Of a stretch of DNA of 25,392 bases, positions 1-7,558 are shown in pieces. The translations under genes and the position numbers were made by a program. Each line of letters begins with the position of its first letter. Position 1 is the first letter of the stretch. Source of the stretch: Gammaproteobacteria bacterium (GTDB taxonomy: Bacteria > Pseudomonadota > Gammaproteobacteria > Steroidobacterales > Steroidobacteraceae); the NCBI GenBank assembly GCA_020846815.1, contig JADLDF010000253.1, forward strand, positions 1-25,392. The letters run 5' to 3'. Under the pieces are notes generated by a model. The model ran no database searches, had not been told where the DNA came from, and was given only the letters and a program-made list of their open reading frames with translations.

Positions 1-2265
1 AAGGTGGTGGCCAGCCAGGATGACGGCTTTCTCGAGTCCGAGTGCGTTTCCTGCGGCGCCTGCGTGGAGTCCTGTCCCACCGGCGCGCTCACCGAAAAGA
101 CGCTGATTAGCCTCGGCCAGCCTGAGACGGCCGTGACCACCACCTGCGCCTACTGCGGCGTGGGCTGCTCGCTGGATGCCGAGGTCAAAGGCCAGACCGT
201 GGTGCGCATGGTGCCCAGCCGCGAGGGCAAGGCCAACCGCGGCCATGCCTGCATCAAGGGCCGCTTCGCCTGGGGCTATGCCACGCACGAGGACCGCATC
301 ACCTCGCCGATGATCCGGCGCAGGATCAGCGACCCCTGGCAGAAGGTCGGCTGGGACGAGGCCTTCGCCTATGCGGCCGGTGAGTTCCGGCGCATCCAGG
401 CGAAGTACGGCCGCCACTCGGTGGGCGGCATCGCCTCCAGCCGCTGCACCAACGAAGAGGCCTTCCTGGTGCAGAAGCTGGTGCGTGCGGCGCTGGGCAC
501 CAACAACGTGGACACCTGCGCGCGCGTCTGCCATTCGCCCACCGGCTATGGCCTGGGCCAGACGCTGGGCACCTCGGCCGGCACGCAGAACTTCGACTCG
601 GTGCAGTTCTCCGACGTCATCGTGGTCATCGGCGCCAACCCCACGGAAGGCCATCCGGTGTTCGGCTCGCGCATGAAGCGCCGGCTGCGCGAGGGCGCCA
701 GGCTCATCGTCATCGACCCGCGCGAGATCGAGCTGGTGTCGAGCCCGCACATCCAGGCCGACTACCACCTGCAGCTTCGCCCCGGCACCAACGTGGCCAT
801 CATCAATGCGCTGGCGCACGTGATCGCAACCGAGGGGCTGATCAACGAGGCCTACGTGGCCGAGCGCTGCGAGAAGGAACCCTTCGAGCGCTGGCGCCGG
901 TTCGTCTCCGAGCAGCGCAATTCCCCCGAGGCGCTGGAGCAGGCCACCGGCGTGCCGGCGCGGCTGGTGCGCGGCGCGGCGCGGCTGTACGCCACCGGCG
1001 GCAACGGCGCCATCTACTACGGCCTGGGCGTCACCGAGCACAGCCAGGGCAGCACCATGGTCATGGGCATCGCCAACCTCGCCATGGCCACCGGCAACAT
1101 CGGCCGAGAGGGCGTGGGTGTGAACCCGCTGCGCGGCCAGAACAACGTGCAGGGCTCCTGCGACATGGGCTCGTTCCCGCACGAGCTGTCCGGCTACCGC
1201 CATATCTCGGACGAGGCCACGCGCGCCGTGTTCGACTCCCTGTGGGGCGTGACGCTGGACAGCGAGCCCGGCCTGCGCCTGCCGAACATGATGGACGCGG
1301 CGATGGACGGCACCTTCAGGGCGCTGTACGTGCAGGGCGAGGATCCGGCGCAGTCCGACCCGAACACCCAGCACATCACCGCCGCGCTGTCCGCCATGGA
1401 ATGCGTGATCGTGCAGGACCTGTTCCTGAACGAGACGGCGAAGTACGCGCACGTGTTCTTCCCCGGCTCCTCCTTCCTCGAGAAGGACGGCACCTTCACC
1501 AATGCCGAGCGGCGCATCTCGCGCGTGCGCAGGATCATGGAGCCGCTGGGTGGCCTCGCCGACTGGGAGGTCACGGTGCGCTTCGCGAAGGCGCTGGGCT
1601 ACGAGATGGACTACTCGCACCCGTCCGAGATCATGGACGAGATCGCGCGGCTGACGCCCACCTTCGCCGGCGTGTCCTTCGACAAGCTGGACCTCGAGGG
1701 CAGCGTGCAGTGGCCATGCAACGAGAAGGCCCCGCAGGGCACGCCCACCATGCACATCGGCGGCTTCGTGCGCGGCAAGGGCCGCTTCTTCGTCACCGAG
1801 TACGTGCCCACGCCCGAGCGCGTCAACGCGCGCTTCCCGCTGATCCTCACCACCGGCCGCGTGCTCACGCAGTACAACGTCGGCGCGCAGACGCGCCGCA
1901 CGCCGAACTCGATGTGGTACGACGAGGATCGCGTGGAGATCCATCCGCACGATGCCGAGGACCGCGGCATCGTCACCGGCGACTGGGTGGGCGTCACCAG
2001 CCGCGCAGGCGAGACCGTGCTGCGCGCCGTGGTCACCGAGACGGTGCAGCCCGGCGTCATCTACACCACCTTCCACTTCCCCGAGTCGGGGGCGAACGTC
2101 ATCACCACCGAGAACTCGGACTGGGCCACCAACTGCCCCGAGTACAAGGTGACCGCGGTGCAGGCGACCAAGGTGCAGCAGCCGGCCGAGTGGCAGCGGC
2201 GCTATGCGGAGATGAACCGCCGCCAGCTGGAGCTGTTGCGGCCCACCCGCGCCAAGGGCCGTTGA
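1..2265 (+). CDS. fdsA: NAD-dependent formate dehydrogenase, molybdenum-containing alpha subunit (5' end missing)
   Basis: Catalytic subunit of a cytoplasmic formate dehydrogenase that oxidises formate to CO2 and passes electrons through iron-sulfur clusters towards NAD. The reading frame is open from base 1, so the start lies outside the window; about 754 residues are present, while family members are near 950. Counting from the Met at base 4, a ferredoxin-like CxxCxxCxxxCP motif lies at residues 14-25. The cluster next to the cofactor is bound by Cys48, Cys51, Cys55 and Cys83. RVCHSPT at 174-180 supplies the cysteine that ligates Mo/W (Cys176). The molybdopterin domain and the C-terminal dinucleotide-binding domain (from about residue 600, TTGRVLTQYNVGAQTRRT) follow. 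The missing N-terminus would carry the 2Fe-2S and further cluster domains. fdsD follows 11 bases downstream. Selenocysteine is not used; the ligand is cysteine. Confidence 0.96.
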   Translation, partial: KVVASQDDGFLESECVSCGACVESCPTGALTEKTLISLGQPETAVTTTCAYCGVGCSLDAEVKGQTVVRMVPSREGKANRGHACIKGRFAWGYATHEDRITSPMIRRRISDPWQKVGWDEAFAYAAGEFRRIQAKYGRHSVGGIASSRCTNEEAFLVQKLVRAALGTNNVDTCARVCHSPTGYGLGQTLGTSAGTQNFDSVQFSDVIVVIGANPTEGHPVFGSRMKRRLREGARLIVIDPREIELVSSPHIQADYHLQLRPGTNVAIINALAHVIATEGLINEAYVAERCEKEPFERWRRFVSEQRNSPEALEQATGVPARLVRGAARLYATGGNGAIYYGLGVTEHSQGSTMVMGIANLAMATGNIGREGVGVNPLRGQNNVQGSCDMGSFPHELSGYRHISDEATRAVFDSLWGVTLDSEPGLRLPNMMDAAMDGTFRALYVQGEDPAQSDPNTQHITAALSAMECVIVQDLFLNETAKYAHVFFPGSSFLEKDGTFTNAERRISRVRRIMEPLGGLADWEVTVRFAKALGYEMDYSHPSEIMDEIARLTPTFAGVSFDKLDLEGSVQWPCNEKAPQGTPTMHIGGFVRGKGRFFVTEYVPTPERVNARFPLILTTGRVLTQYNVGAQTRRTPNSMWYDEDRVEIHPHDAEDRGIVTGDWVGVTSRAGETVLRAVVTETVQPGVIYTTFHFPESGANVITTENSDWATNCPEYKVTAVQATKVQQPAEWQRRYAEMNRRQLELLRPTRAKGR

Positions 2266-2276
2266 GGACGCGAGCA

Positions 2277-2504
2277 ATGGACATCCACCACCTGGTCTCC
2301 ATGGTCAACCAGATCGGCGAGTTCTGGGATACCGAATACGGCAGCGACAAGGCGCCGCCCGCCATCGCCAGCCACATCGCGCGCTTCTGGGAGCCACGCA
2401 TGCGGCGCGAAATCATCCTTTACGCGCAGGCCGGCGGGCCGGGGCTCTCGCCTAGTGCGCAGGCGGCGGTGCTGACGCTGCCGCTGCCGGCGGCGCGCCG
2501 CTGA
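2277..2504 (+). CDS. fdsD: Formate dehydrogenase delta subunit
   Basis: Small 75-residue protein of the FdsD family, an accessory subunit of soluble NAD-dependent formate dehydrogenases. The family signature is clear: an N-terminal MVNQIGEFW segment, then a region of the type ASHIARFWEPRMRREI at residues 31-46. It begins 11 bases after fdsA stops, with GAGGACG upstream of the ATG as a modest ribosome site, so it is in the same operon. In many relatives fdsC (a sulfurtransferase) sits between fdsA and fdsD; here the two are adjacent. The operon ends at this gene, because the next bases are gene debris rather than another fds gene. Confidence 0.9.
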   Translation: MDIHHLVSMVNQIGEFWDTEYGSDKAPPAIASHIARFWEPRMRREIILYAQAGGPGLSPSAQAAVLTLPLPAARR

Positions 2505-2505
2505 G

Positions 2506-2610
2506 TGGCTGGATTCTTCCCGGCTCGACTTGCATCAGGAGTTCCGCGAGCTGGCGAGTGCCGGATTCACGCCGCTGGGGGTCCTTCAGGCGACCACGCT
2601 CAGTACCGTA
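2506..2610 (+). pseudogene. C-terminal scrap of an amidohydrolase-like gene
   Basis: In one frame the sequence reads LHQEFRELASAGFTPLGVLQ followed by ATTLSTVRRA. This is the type of segment found near the C-terminus of metal-dependent amidohydrolases (HxEL..L..AGLTPLEAL.AATLNPAR). There is no start codon or upstream part, and the match ends where an aldehyde dehydrogenase-like stretch begins. I take it as a relic about 35 codons long. The family call rests on motif resemblance only. Confidence 0.35.
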
Positions 2611-2640
2611 AGGCGCGCGAGTCGAACGATGCTCATAGGG

Positions 2641-2932
2641 AAAACTCCGTGCTTCATCGAGTGGTTCGCCGAGGAGGCGAAGCGGCTCTACGGTGACGTG
2701 ATTCCTAAGCCCTTCGGCGGACAAGTGGAGCGCCGTCCTGAAGCAGCCGGTCGGCGTGATGGTCCGCATCACCCTATGGAATTTCCCGGGCGCCATGCTC
2801 GGCCGCAAGATCGGCCCGGCGCTGGCGGCGGGCTGCACCGTGGTCTGCAAACCTGCGAACAGCACGCCGCTGTCGGTGCTCGCCATCGCCGTCTTGGTCG
2901 AGCGAGTCGGGTTCCCGGCCGGCGTCAGGTGC
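2641..2932 (+). pseudogene. Aldehyde dehydrogenase (succinate-semialdehyde dehydrogenase-like) fragment with frameshift
   Basis: The first part, in the frame of base 2641, reads FIEWFAEEAKRLYGDVIPKP, a hallmark of GabD-type aldehyde dehydrogenases. The match then moves by one base at about 2718 and continues as a KQPVGVMVRITLWNFPGAML-like stretch with GRKIGPALAAGCTVVCKPAN and ERVGFPAGV. This is the cofactor-binding part of the same family. It stops at about 2932, before the catalytic Glu and Cys. N-terminus and C-terminal half are missing, so this is a decayed remnant of roughly 95 codons. The open frame of the second half runs on without a stop into the MFS gene, which is coincidental. Confidence 0.7.
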
Positions 2933-3058
2933 TCGACACGTTCGAGCGCCGCTTCGGGCTCATCGTGCAGCGCCCGGCGAACGCGACGCACGAATTGCCT
3001 CTGTCCCGCGGCTGCGCGTGTTACGTTGGCCCGATTCGAACCTCCGCACGGTAGCTTC

Positions 3059-4246
3059 GTGAACAAGCCGCTCCTGATCCTGTTCTTCGTTGTCATCATC
3101 GACCTGCTCGGCTTCGGCATCCTCGTGCCGCTGATACCGTACATGGCGGACAACTTCGGCGCTTCGCCGGAGCTCATTACGCCGATCCTCGGCACGTACT
3201 CGCTGTGCCAACTCATCGCGGCGCCGGTGTGGGGGCGCCTCAGCGATCGCTACGGTCGGCGTCCGATCCTCATGATCAGCCTGGCGGGCGCGTGCGCGTC
3301 CTACGCCGTCCTGGGGCTTTCGACCACCATTGCGGGCCTGCTCGCCTCGCGCGTGCTCGGCGGCTTCATGGCCGGCAACGTATCGGCGGCATTCGCCTAT
3401 GCATCGGACGTCAGCACGCCGGAGAAGCGCGCCGGCGCGCTCGGCATGGTGGGCGCCGCCATCGGTCTCGGCTTCATGATCGGGCCCGGCCTGGGCGGGC
3501 TGCTCGTCGGCGACGATCCGCACACGGCCAACTTCACCGTGCCGGCCGTGGTGTCCTGCGGGCTGTCGCTGCTCGCCATCGGCCTCGTGTACTTCGCGCT
3601 GCCGGAGAGCCATGGCGCCGAGAAGCGCGCCATGCGCGAATCGCAGCGCGGCGCGAGCCCCCTGAAGGTGCTGTCCGAGCGGCCGGGCCTGCGCTACGTG
3701 GCGGGCGCGGCGCTGCTCGTGCTGTTCTCGCAGGCGACGCTCGAGGCGATCTTCGCGATCTGGGCGATGAACCGCTTCGGCTTCGGGCCGCGCACGGTCG
3801 GCCTCACGCTGTTCGGGCTCGCGGCCATCGTCGTCGTCATGCAGGGCGGTCTGGTGCGCACGCTCGCGCCGCGCTTCGGGGAGGTCCGCCTCGCCGTGGC
3901 GGGTGCCGCCTCGTACGTCATCGGGCTGCTGACGGTCGCGTCGTCGCCGGGCTACTCGGTGACGATGCTCGGGCTCGCGTTCTGCGGCATCGGCGCCGGT
4001 GCGTTCACGCCGAGCGCCTCGGCGCTCGCCTCCAAGCAGGCCACGGGCGCCGATCGCGGCAGCGTCATGGGCACGTACCAGGCGGCCGGCAGCCTCGCGC
4101 GGGTCATCGCGCCGTTCCTCGCCGGCACCCTCTACGCGCGGGTCGGCACGTGGGCGCCGTTCGTCGTCGGCGCGATGGTCACGCTGCCGGCGGCGTGGCT
4201 CGTCATGCGCTCGGAACAGTATCAGCCGGCCGCCGCCGCAGCGTAA
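3059..4246 (+). CDS. MFS efflux transporter, TetA-like (12 TM drug:H+ antiporter type)
   Basis: A 395-residue inner-membrane transporter of the major facilitator superfamily, closest in appearance to the TetA/multidrug DHA1 group. The N-terminus reads KPLLILFFVVIIDLLGFGIL, typical of TetA-like proteins. The loop 2-3 motif GRLSDRYGRRP is at residues 59-69, and further hydrophobic spans cover the whole length. I chose GTG at 3059 because the TetA-type N-terminus starts there; the frame is open further upstream but that part encodes aldehyde dehydrogenase debris. No good ribosome site precedes it. The substrate cannot be deduced. A second, internally deleted copy of part of this gene lies at 12092-12276. 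The gene looks intact, with no frameshift. Confidence 0.88.
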   Translation: MNKPLLILFFVVIIDLLGFGILVPLIPYMADNFGASPELITPILGTYSLCQLIAAPVWGRLSDRYGRRPILMISLAGACASYAVLGLSTTIAGLLASRVLGGFMAGNVSAAFAYASDVSTPEKRAGALGMVGAAIGLGFMIGPGLGGLLVGDDPHTANFTVPAVVSCGLSLLAIGLVYFALPESHGAEKRAMRESQRGASPLKVLSERPGLRYVAGAALLVLFSQATLEAIFAIWAMNRFGFGPRTVGLTLFGLAAIVVVMQGGLVRTLAPRFGEVRLAVAGAASYVIGLLTVASSPGYSVTMLGLAFCGIGAGAFTPSASALASKQATGADRGSVMGTYQAAGSLARVIAPFLAGTLYARVGTWAPFVVGAMVTLPAAWLVMRSEQYQPAAAAA

Positions 4247-4321
4247 GGCTGCTCGTGCTCTTCCCGCTCGCGTCGTACCGTAGCGACATTTCGACGGGTA
4301 CCCCGTGGATCACTACATTGA

Positions 4322-4459
4322 GTGGCCCTCCGCGGCTTCGGCCTGATGAGCTTCCACCTCCGCCGCCGCGCCTTGGCGAATGCACTGATGCTGGGCCACG
4401 GGCTGCTGGCGGTCGCCGGCTTCCTGGCGCTGATCGCAGCCGCGTTCGCCAAGCCGTGA
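4322..4459 (+). CDS. Small single-span membrane protein, uncharacterised
   Basis: A 45-codon frame from GTG 4322 (or 37 codons from ATG 4346) ends at TGA 4457-4459. The residues after the basic stretch HLRRRALANALM form one hydrophobic helix, GLLAVAGFLALIAAAF, then AKP. The stop overlaps the GTG of the following DUF2231 frame, a translational-coupling arrangement that argues for a real gene. I do not recognise a family. Its partner gene downstream is frameshifted, so the pair may no longer be functional. Confidence 0.4.
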   Translation: MALRGFGLMSFHLRRRALANALMLGHGLLAVAGFLALIAAAFAKP

Positions 4460-4918
4460 AAGCGCTGCGCCTCGCCGGGCATCCGCTGCACCCGATGCTG
4501 GTGCACTTTCCGATTGCGCTGTGGACCCTGGCCGTCGTCGCGACGCCGGTGGGCTGCTCGCGGACCATGCCCGGCGGTGGCTCGGTTTAGGCTGCCAGGC
4601 GCTCGGTCTGGGGACGGCGATGCTGGCGGGATGGCTCGACTATGCGAGCCTGGCGCACAGCCATCCCGCGCAGGACACCGCCGTCGCGTACCTGCTGGTG
4701 ATGAGCACGGCCTGGCTGTCGTTCCTGGCGAGCCTGGGACTGCGGGGCCTGCCCGACGGCGGCCCGCCGTCGTGGCCGGCGATCGCAGTCGCCGGTTTCG
4801 GCTTTGTCGCGATGGCCGTGGGGGGGGATGGCTCGGCGGCAGGCTGGTCTATGGATTCGGCGTCGGCATCAGTGTCGATGCCAGGTGCACCACCTCCACA
4901 GTAATCCACGGCATGTAG
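4456..4918 (+). pseudogene. DUF2231-type membrane protein gene, broken by two frameshifts
   Basis: The start (GTG 4456) gives a stretch containing GHPLHPMLVHFPIALW, the signature opening of DUF2231 multi-span membrane proteins. At about 4550 homology changes to the next frame (GLLADHARRWLGLGCQALGL, then AMLAGWLDYASL and a long hydrophobic span). At the run of eight G at 4820-4827 it changes again (GWLGGRLVYGFGVGIS, the usual C-terminal motif), ending at TAG 4916-4918. Each change is what loss of one base would give. Reassembled, the protein would be about 150 residues. Real inactivation and assembly error cannot be told apart here; the second site is a homopolymer. Confidence 0.75.
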
Positions 4919-4963
4919 AATGGCTGCAGGCGATCGAGGCGAGAAGGGCCGCCGAGTGGGGTC

Positions 4964-5488
4964 ATGACGCAGGTACTGCCCATTGCTGCCATCGTTTACA
5001 GCACGCGGGGCGCGGCCGACGGGCCGATGAACGAGTTCGCCCGGAGCCTGCGCCAGCGCGGGTTTCGGGTGGGCGGCCTCGTCCAGCAGCAGACGCACGA
5101 CGGCCCGGGCGGAGCCCGGCGCATGATGCTCACCGATCTCGAGAGCGGAGAGCGTTTCGACATTGGCCAGAAGCTCGGCTCCGGGTCGGGCTCGGGCTGT
5201 GTCGATCCTGGCGTGCTCGCGGGGGCCGGCGCCGCGCTGCGCCGTGCGCTCGCCGAGGGCGCCGATCTCGTCATCGTGAGCCGCTTCGGCGAGCTCGAAG
5301 CGACAGGCGGCGGCTTCGCCAGCGAGATGCTCGAGCTCATGGGCGGGAGCGTGCCGCTGCTCACCGCCGTGAGCAGCCGCTTCCTCGAGAGCTGGCGGCG
5401 TTTCACAGGTGGCGCCGGCGTGGAACTGGCTGCGGATGCCGGCGCACTTGATGCCTGGTTTGCGGGGCTCGATCGCGCGGGCGAATAG
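4964..5488 (+). CDS. DUF2478 domain protein (molybdenum-associated, P-loop-like)
   Basis: A 174-residue soluble protein matching DUF2478, a family with a modified nucleotide-binding fold often coded next to molybdate transport or molybdoenzyme genes. The N-terminus AAIVYSTRGAADG takes the place of a P-loop. The glycine-rich LGSGSGSGCVDPGVLA and the acidic-hydrophobic ADLVIVSRFGELEATGGGF (about residues 99-117) are typical of the family. A GAGTGGGG sequence before the ATG serves as ribosome site. The next gene starts one base after its stop, so the two are co-transcribed. The proximity of fdsA suggests a role in molybdenum supply or cofactor handling, which is inference. Confidence 0.75.
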   Translation: MTQVLPIAAIVYSTRGAADGPMNEFARSLRQRGFRVGGLVQQQTHDGPGGARRMMLTDLESGERFDIGQKLGSGSGSGCVDPGVLAGAGAALRRALAEGADLVIVSRFGELEATGGGFASEMLELMGGSVPLLTAVSSRFLESWRRFTGGAGVELAADAGALDAWFAGLDRAGE

Positions 5489-5489
5489 C

Positions 5490-6299
5490 ATGACGTCGAC
5501 GATCGCCGACATCGATTTCGGCCGTCTCTACCGCGAACACTCGCTCGCGGCCTCGCGCCTGCCTAAGTCCGCGGCTGTCTGGGATGCGCGTGCCGCTGAC
5601 TTGCAGCACCGCGGAGGGCAGAGTGGCTACGCCGAGGCCTTCATCGCGCGCATGGACCTCACGGGCGCGACGACTCTGCTCGATGTGGGCTGCGGCCCCG
5701 GAACCATCTGCCTGCCGCTGGCTGTCCGGCTCGAACGCGTCTACGGTCTCGATCACAGCCGTGCGATGCTCGATGCGCTGCGCGCCGGTGCCGCGGCGCA
5801 GGGGCTCGCAAACGTCGAGGCACTGCATCGGGCGTGGGAGGACGATTGGTCGGAAGTGCCCGCTTGCGACATCGTCGTGGCATCGCGCTCCACCAGCGTA
5901 CCGGACATGGCCGCGGCGCTCGCAAAGCTCGATGCCAAGGCGCGCCGGCGCGTCTACCTCACGCACCGCATCGGCGGCCGGCTCTTTGCCCCGGGTGCGA
6001 TCGCAGCGCTCGGTCGCAAGCTCCTGCCGCCGCCGGACTACATCTACGTCGTGAATATCCTGCACAGCATGGGCATCGATCCGCGGCTCGATTACATCGA
6101 GAGCGAGCAGCGACGCGCGCCGGCCGCCGACTTCGACGAGCTCGCGCGGCGCATTGCCTGGTCGCTGGGCGAGCTGACACCTGATGAGCTCGCGCGCTTG
6201 CGCGCCTGGTACGAGCACTCGCTTCCGGGCTCAGGCGAGCCGGATGCGCCGATGCGCTGGGCGTTCATTTCCTGGGAAAAGGCCCGGCGTCCGGCCTGA
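5490..6299 (+). CDS. Class I SAM-dependent methyltransferase
   Basis: A 269-residue cytoplasmic protein with a Rossmann-type methyltransferase core. Motif I is LLDVGCGPGT (residues 63-72), the acidic end of strand 2 is GLDHS, and a CDIVVASRS segment occupies the motif IV position. The N-terminal WDARAADLQHRG and C-terminal helical region (LGELTPDELARLRAWYEHSL) are seen in small methyltransferases found near molybdoenzyme genes. The ATG at 5490 is one base after the DUF2478 stop, so the two form an operon. The substrate is unknown. Confidence 0.82.
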   Translation: MTSTIADIDFGRLYREHSLAASRLPKSAAVWDARAADLQHRGGQSGYAEAFIARMDLTGATTLLDVGCGPGTICLPLAVRLERVYGLDHSRAMLDALRAGAAAQGLANVEALHRAWEDDWSEVPACDIVVASRSTSVPDMAAALAKLDAKARRRVYLTHRIGGRLFAPGAIAALGRKLLPPPDYIYVVNILHSMGIDPRLDYIESEQRRAPAADFDELARRIAWSLGELTPDELARLRAWYEHSLPGSGEPDAPMRWAFISWEKARRPA

Positions 6300-6431
6300 C
6301 GAGCGCGCGGCGGCAATCGCAGCGGAAACAGCCGGCCATCTGGATCCGCGCGGCTTGCCGTGAATGACCGTCGCCGGGGGCGACCGATGAATCGGGAGTC
6401 GCTTGCGGCTTCGATTGACCAGACTCATTCA

Positions 6432-6463
6432 ATGTGTGAGCATATGTGTGGAGGTGCACACAT
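6432..6463. promoter_or_regulatory. Probable autoregulatory operator of vapBC
   Basis: ATGTGTG at 6444-6450 and CACACAT at 6457-6463 form a perfect 7-bp inverted repeat around GAGGTG, which is the ribosome site. The right arm includes the first two bases of the vapB ATG. A further direct copy of ATGTGTG is at 6432-6438, twelve bases upstream. A TTGACC at 6415-6420 could be the -35 of the promoter. VapB antitoxins commonly bind such repeats to repress their own operon. Placement over the ribosome site means bound protein or an RNA hairpin could also block translation. Confidence 0.55.
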
Positions 6464-6662
6464 GGCGACCAACCTGTCCATCGACCCCGATCTCCTCAAC
6501 CGCGCCCTGGAAGTGAGTGGAGAAGCCACCAAGAAGGCAGCGGTCACGCGCGCCCTGGAAGAGTTCATTGCCCGCCGGATGCAGAAGAAGCTGCTCGACC
6601 TTATGGGCAGCCTGGAATGGGACACGAGCTACGACTACCGTACCGAGCGCTCGCGCAAGTGA
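6462..6662 (+). CDS. vapB: VapB-type antitoxin
   Basis: A 66-residue antitoxin of a type II system. The N-terminal half (NLSIDPDLLNRALEVSG then TKKAAVTRALEEFIARRMQ, residues 4-41) is a ribbon-helix-helix type DNA-binding region. The C-terminal LMGSLEWDTSYDYR is the usual tail that wraps the VapC toxin. ATG 6462 is chosen because it follows the GAGGTG ribosome site and starts at the conserved N-terminus; an in-frame ATG further upstream at 6360 has no such support. Its stop overlaps the GTG start of vapC by two bases. Confidence 0.9.
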   Translation: MATNLSIDPDLLNRALEVSGEATKKAAVTRALEEFIARRMQKKLLDLMGSLEWDTSYDYRTERSRK

Positions 6663-7072
6663 GCCTGTTCGTCGATACCTCCGTATGGTCGCATGCGCTG
6701 CGGCGCGATGCGCCTTCTTCGGCGCCTCAGGTCGGCGCGCTGATGAAGGCGCTGGGGTCCGGAGAAACGATCGTCATCACGGGCATCGTGCTTCAGGAAC
6801 TGCTCCAGGGTTTCTCGGGGCCGAAAGACCGAGAACGCATCATCGACCGATTTTCCGCATTGCCACTGCTCGTCCCCGATCGACAGGACCATGTCGACGC
6901 CGCGGAGCTGCGCAACGCCTGCCGACGAGCTGGCGTGCAGCTTGCGACGATCGACGCTCTGATCGCGCAGCTGTGTATTCGCCATTCGATGCAGCTATTG
7001 ACCCTGGACGGGGATTTCGAGAACGCCGCGAAGCATTCCCGATTGAAGCTGTGGCCTGCCAGCCCGCGCTGA
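6659..7072 (+). CDS. vapC: VapC toxin, PIN-domain ribonuclease
   Basis: A 137-residue PIN-domain endoribonuclease that is inhibited by VapB. The acidic metal-binding set is complete: Asp6 (VDTSVW), Glu47 (LQELL), Asp99 (ATIDALIA) and the Asp117/Asp119 region (TLDGDF). The GTG start at 6659 overlaps the vapB TGA, so translation is coupled. VapC toxins cut tRNA or rRNA; the target of this one is not predictable. A diverged and truncated second copy, lacking several of these residues, is at 15378-15577. Confidence 0.9.
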   Translation: MSLFVDTSVWSHALRRDAPSSAPQVGALMKALGSGETIVITGIVLQELLQGFSGPKDRERIIDRFSALPLLVPDRQDHVDAAELRNACRRAGVQLATIDALIAQLCIRHSMQLLTLDGDFENAAKHSRLKLWPASPR

Positions 7073-7558
7073 GTGAATGGTGCCAACTGGCCGGTGCGAA
7101 GCCGCCGCTGCGAGGTGACGGAGATGCATGCCTCGATCGGCATCCTGAACCAGGTGCCCGAGGACAGTCGTTCAGCGCGCACCGGCTGTCGCCGACGGGC
7201 GACTACGGAGCATGCAAGCCATGGTATACACGACCTTGCGACGCGGAACAGTGCAGTTCACCACTATCGGCTTGGTGCTGGGCCTGTGGCACTGAGGCGC
7301 ACGCTCCGAAGGTCTCGAGCAGGTTTACGGTAGCCGATGGAAGCAGGACGGCAATGATGCCTACCTGGTGTTGACCGAAAGGCAGAGCGCCACGGGCTGG
7401 GTGGAGGCCTGGCGTATGCAGTTGGTACGGCAGGCGCCCGCGGCCGGCCTTCGGGACGACCGTGAAGACTTCGGCATGAGCCGGTGAGCGGGATTCGAGT
7501 GGTTGCGCGAAAAGCGCTACCTTGACCCGCTGATGTTGCCCCATCGAGGAGGATCACA
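7073..7558 (+). other. 486-base stretch without an intact gene; possible nonsense-broken small ORF at 7221-7487
   Basis: The one coding-like item begins at ATG 7221. It reads about 24 codons (ending GLVLGLWH) to an in-frame TGA at 7293-7295. It then continues open in the same frame for 63 codons (GSRWKQDGNDAYLVLTERQS, then GWVEAWRMQLVRQ) to TGA 7485-7487. This looks like one small gene with a TGG-to-TGA change, but I recognise no family. At 7168-7190 a 23-base stretch resembles the sequence after the truncated vapC copy (15572-15594). The end of the stretch holds the ribosome site of the helicase gene. Confidence 0.3.

Noticed and set aside
1242..2276. Long Arg/Ala-rich frame leading into fdsD
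   Set aside because: It lies inside fdsA in another frame; only the part from ATG 2277 is a gene.
3029..3050. tRNA T-loop-like TTCGAAT on the minus strand (3034-3040)
   Set aside because: The flanking bases do not pair as a T-stem and no cloverleaf or CCA end could be found; an attachment-site role is not supported.
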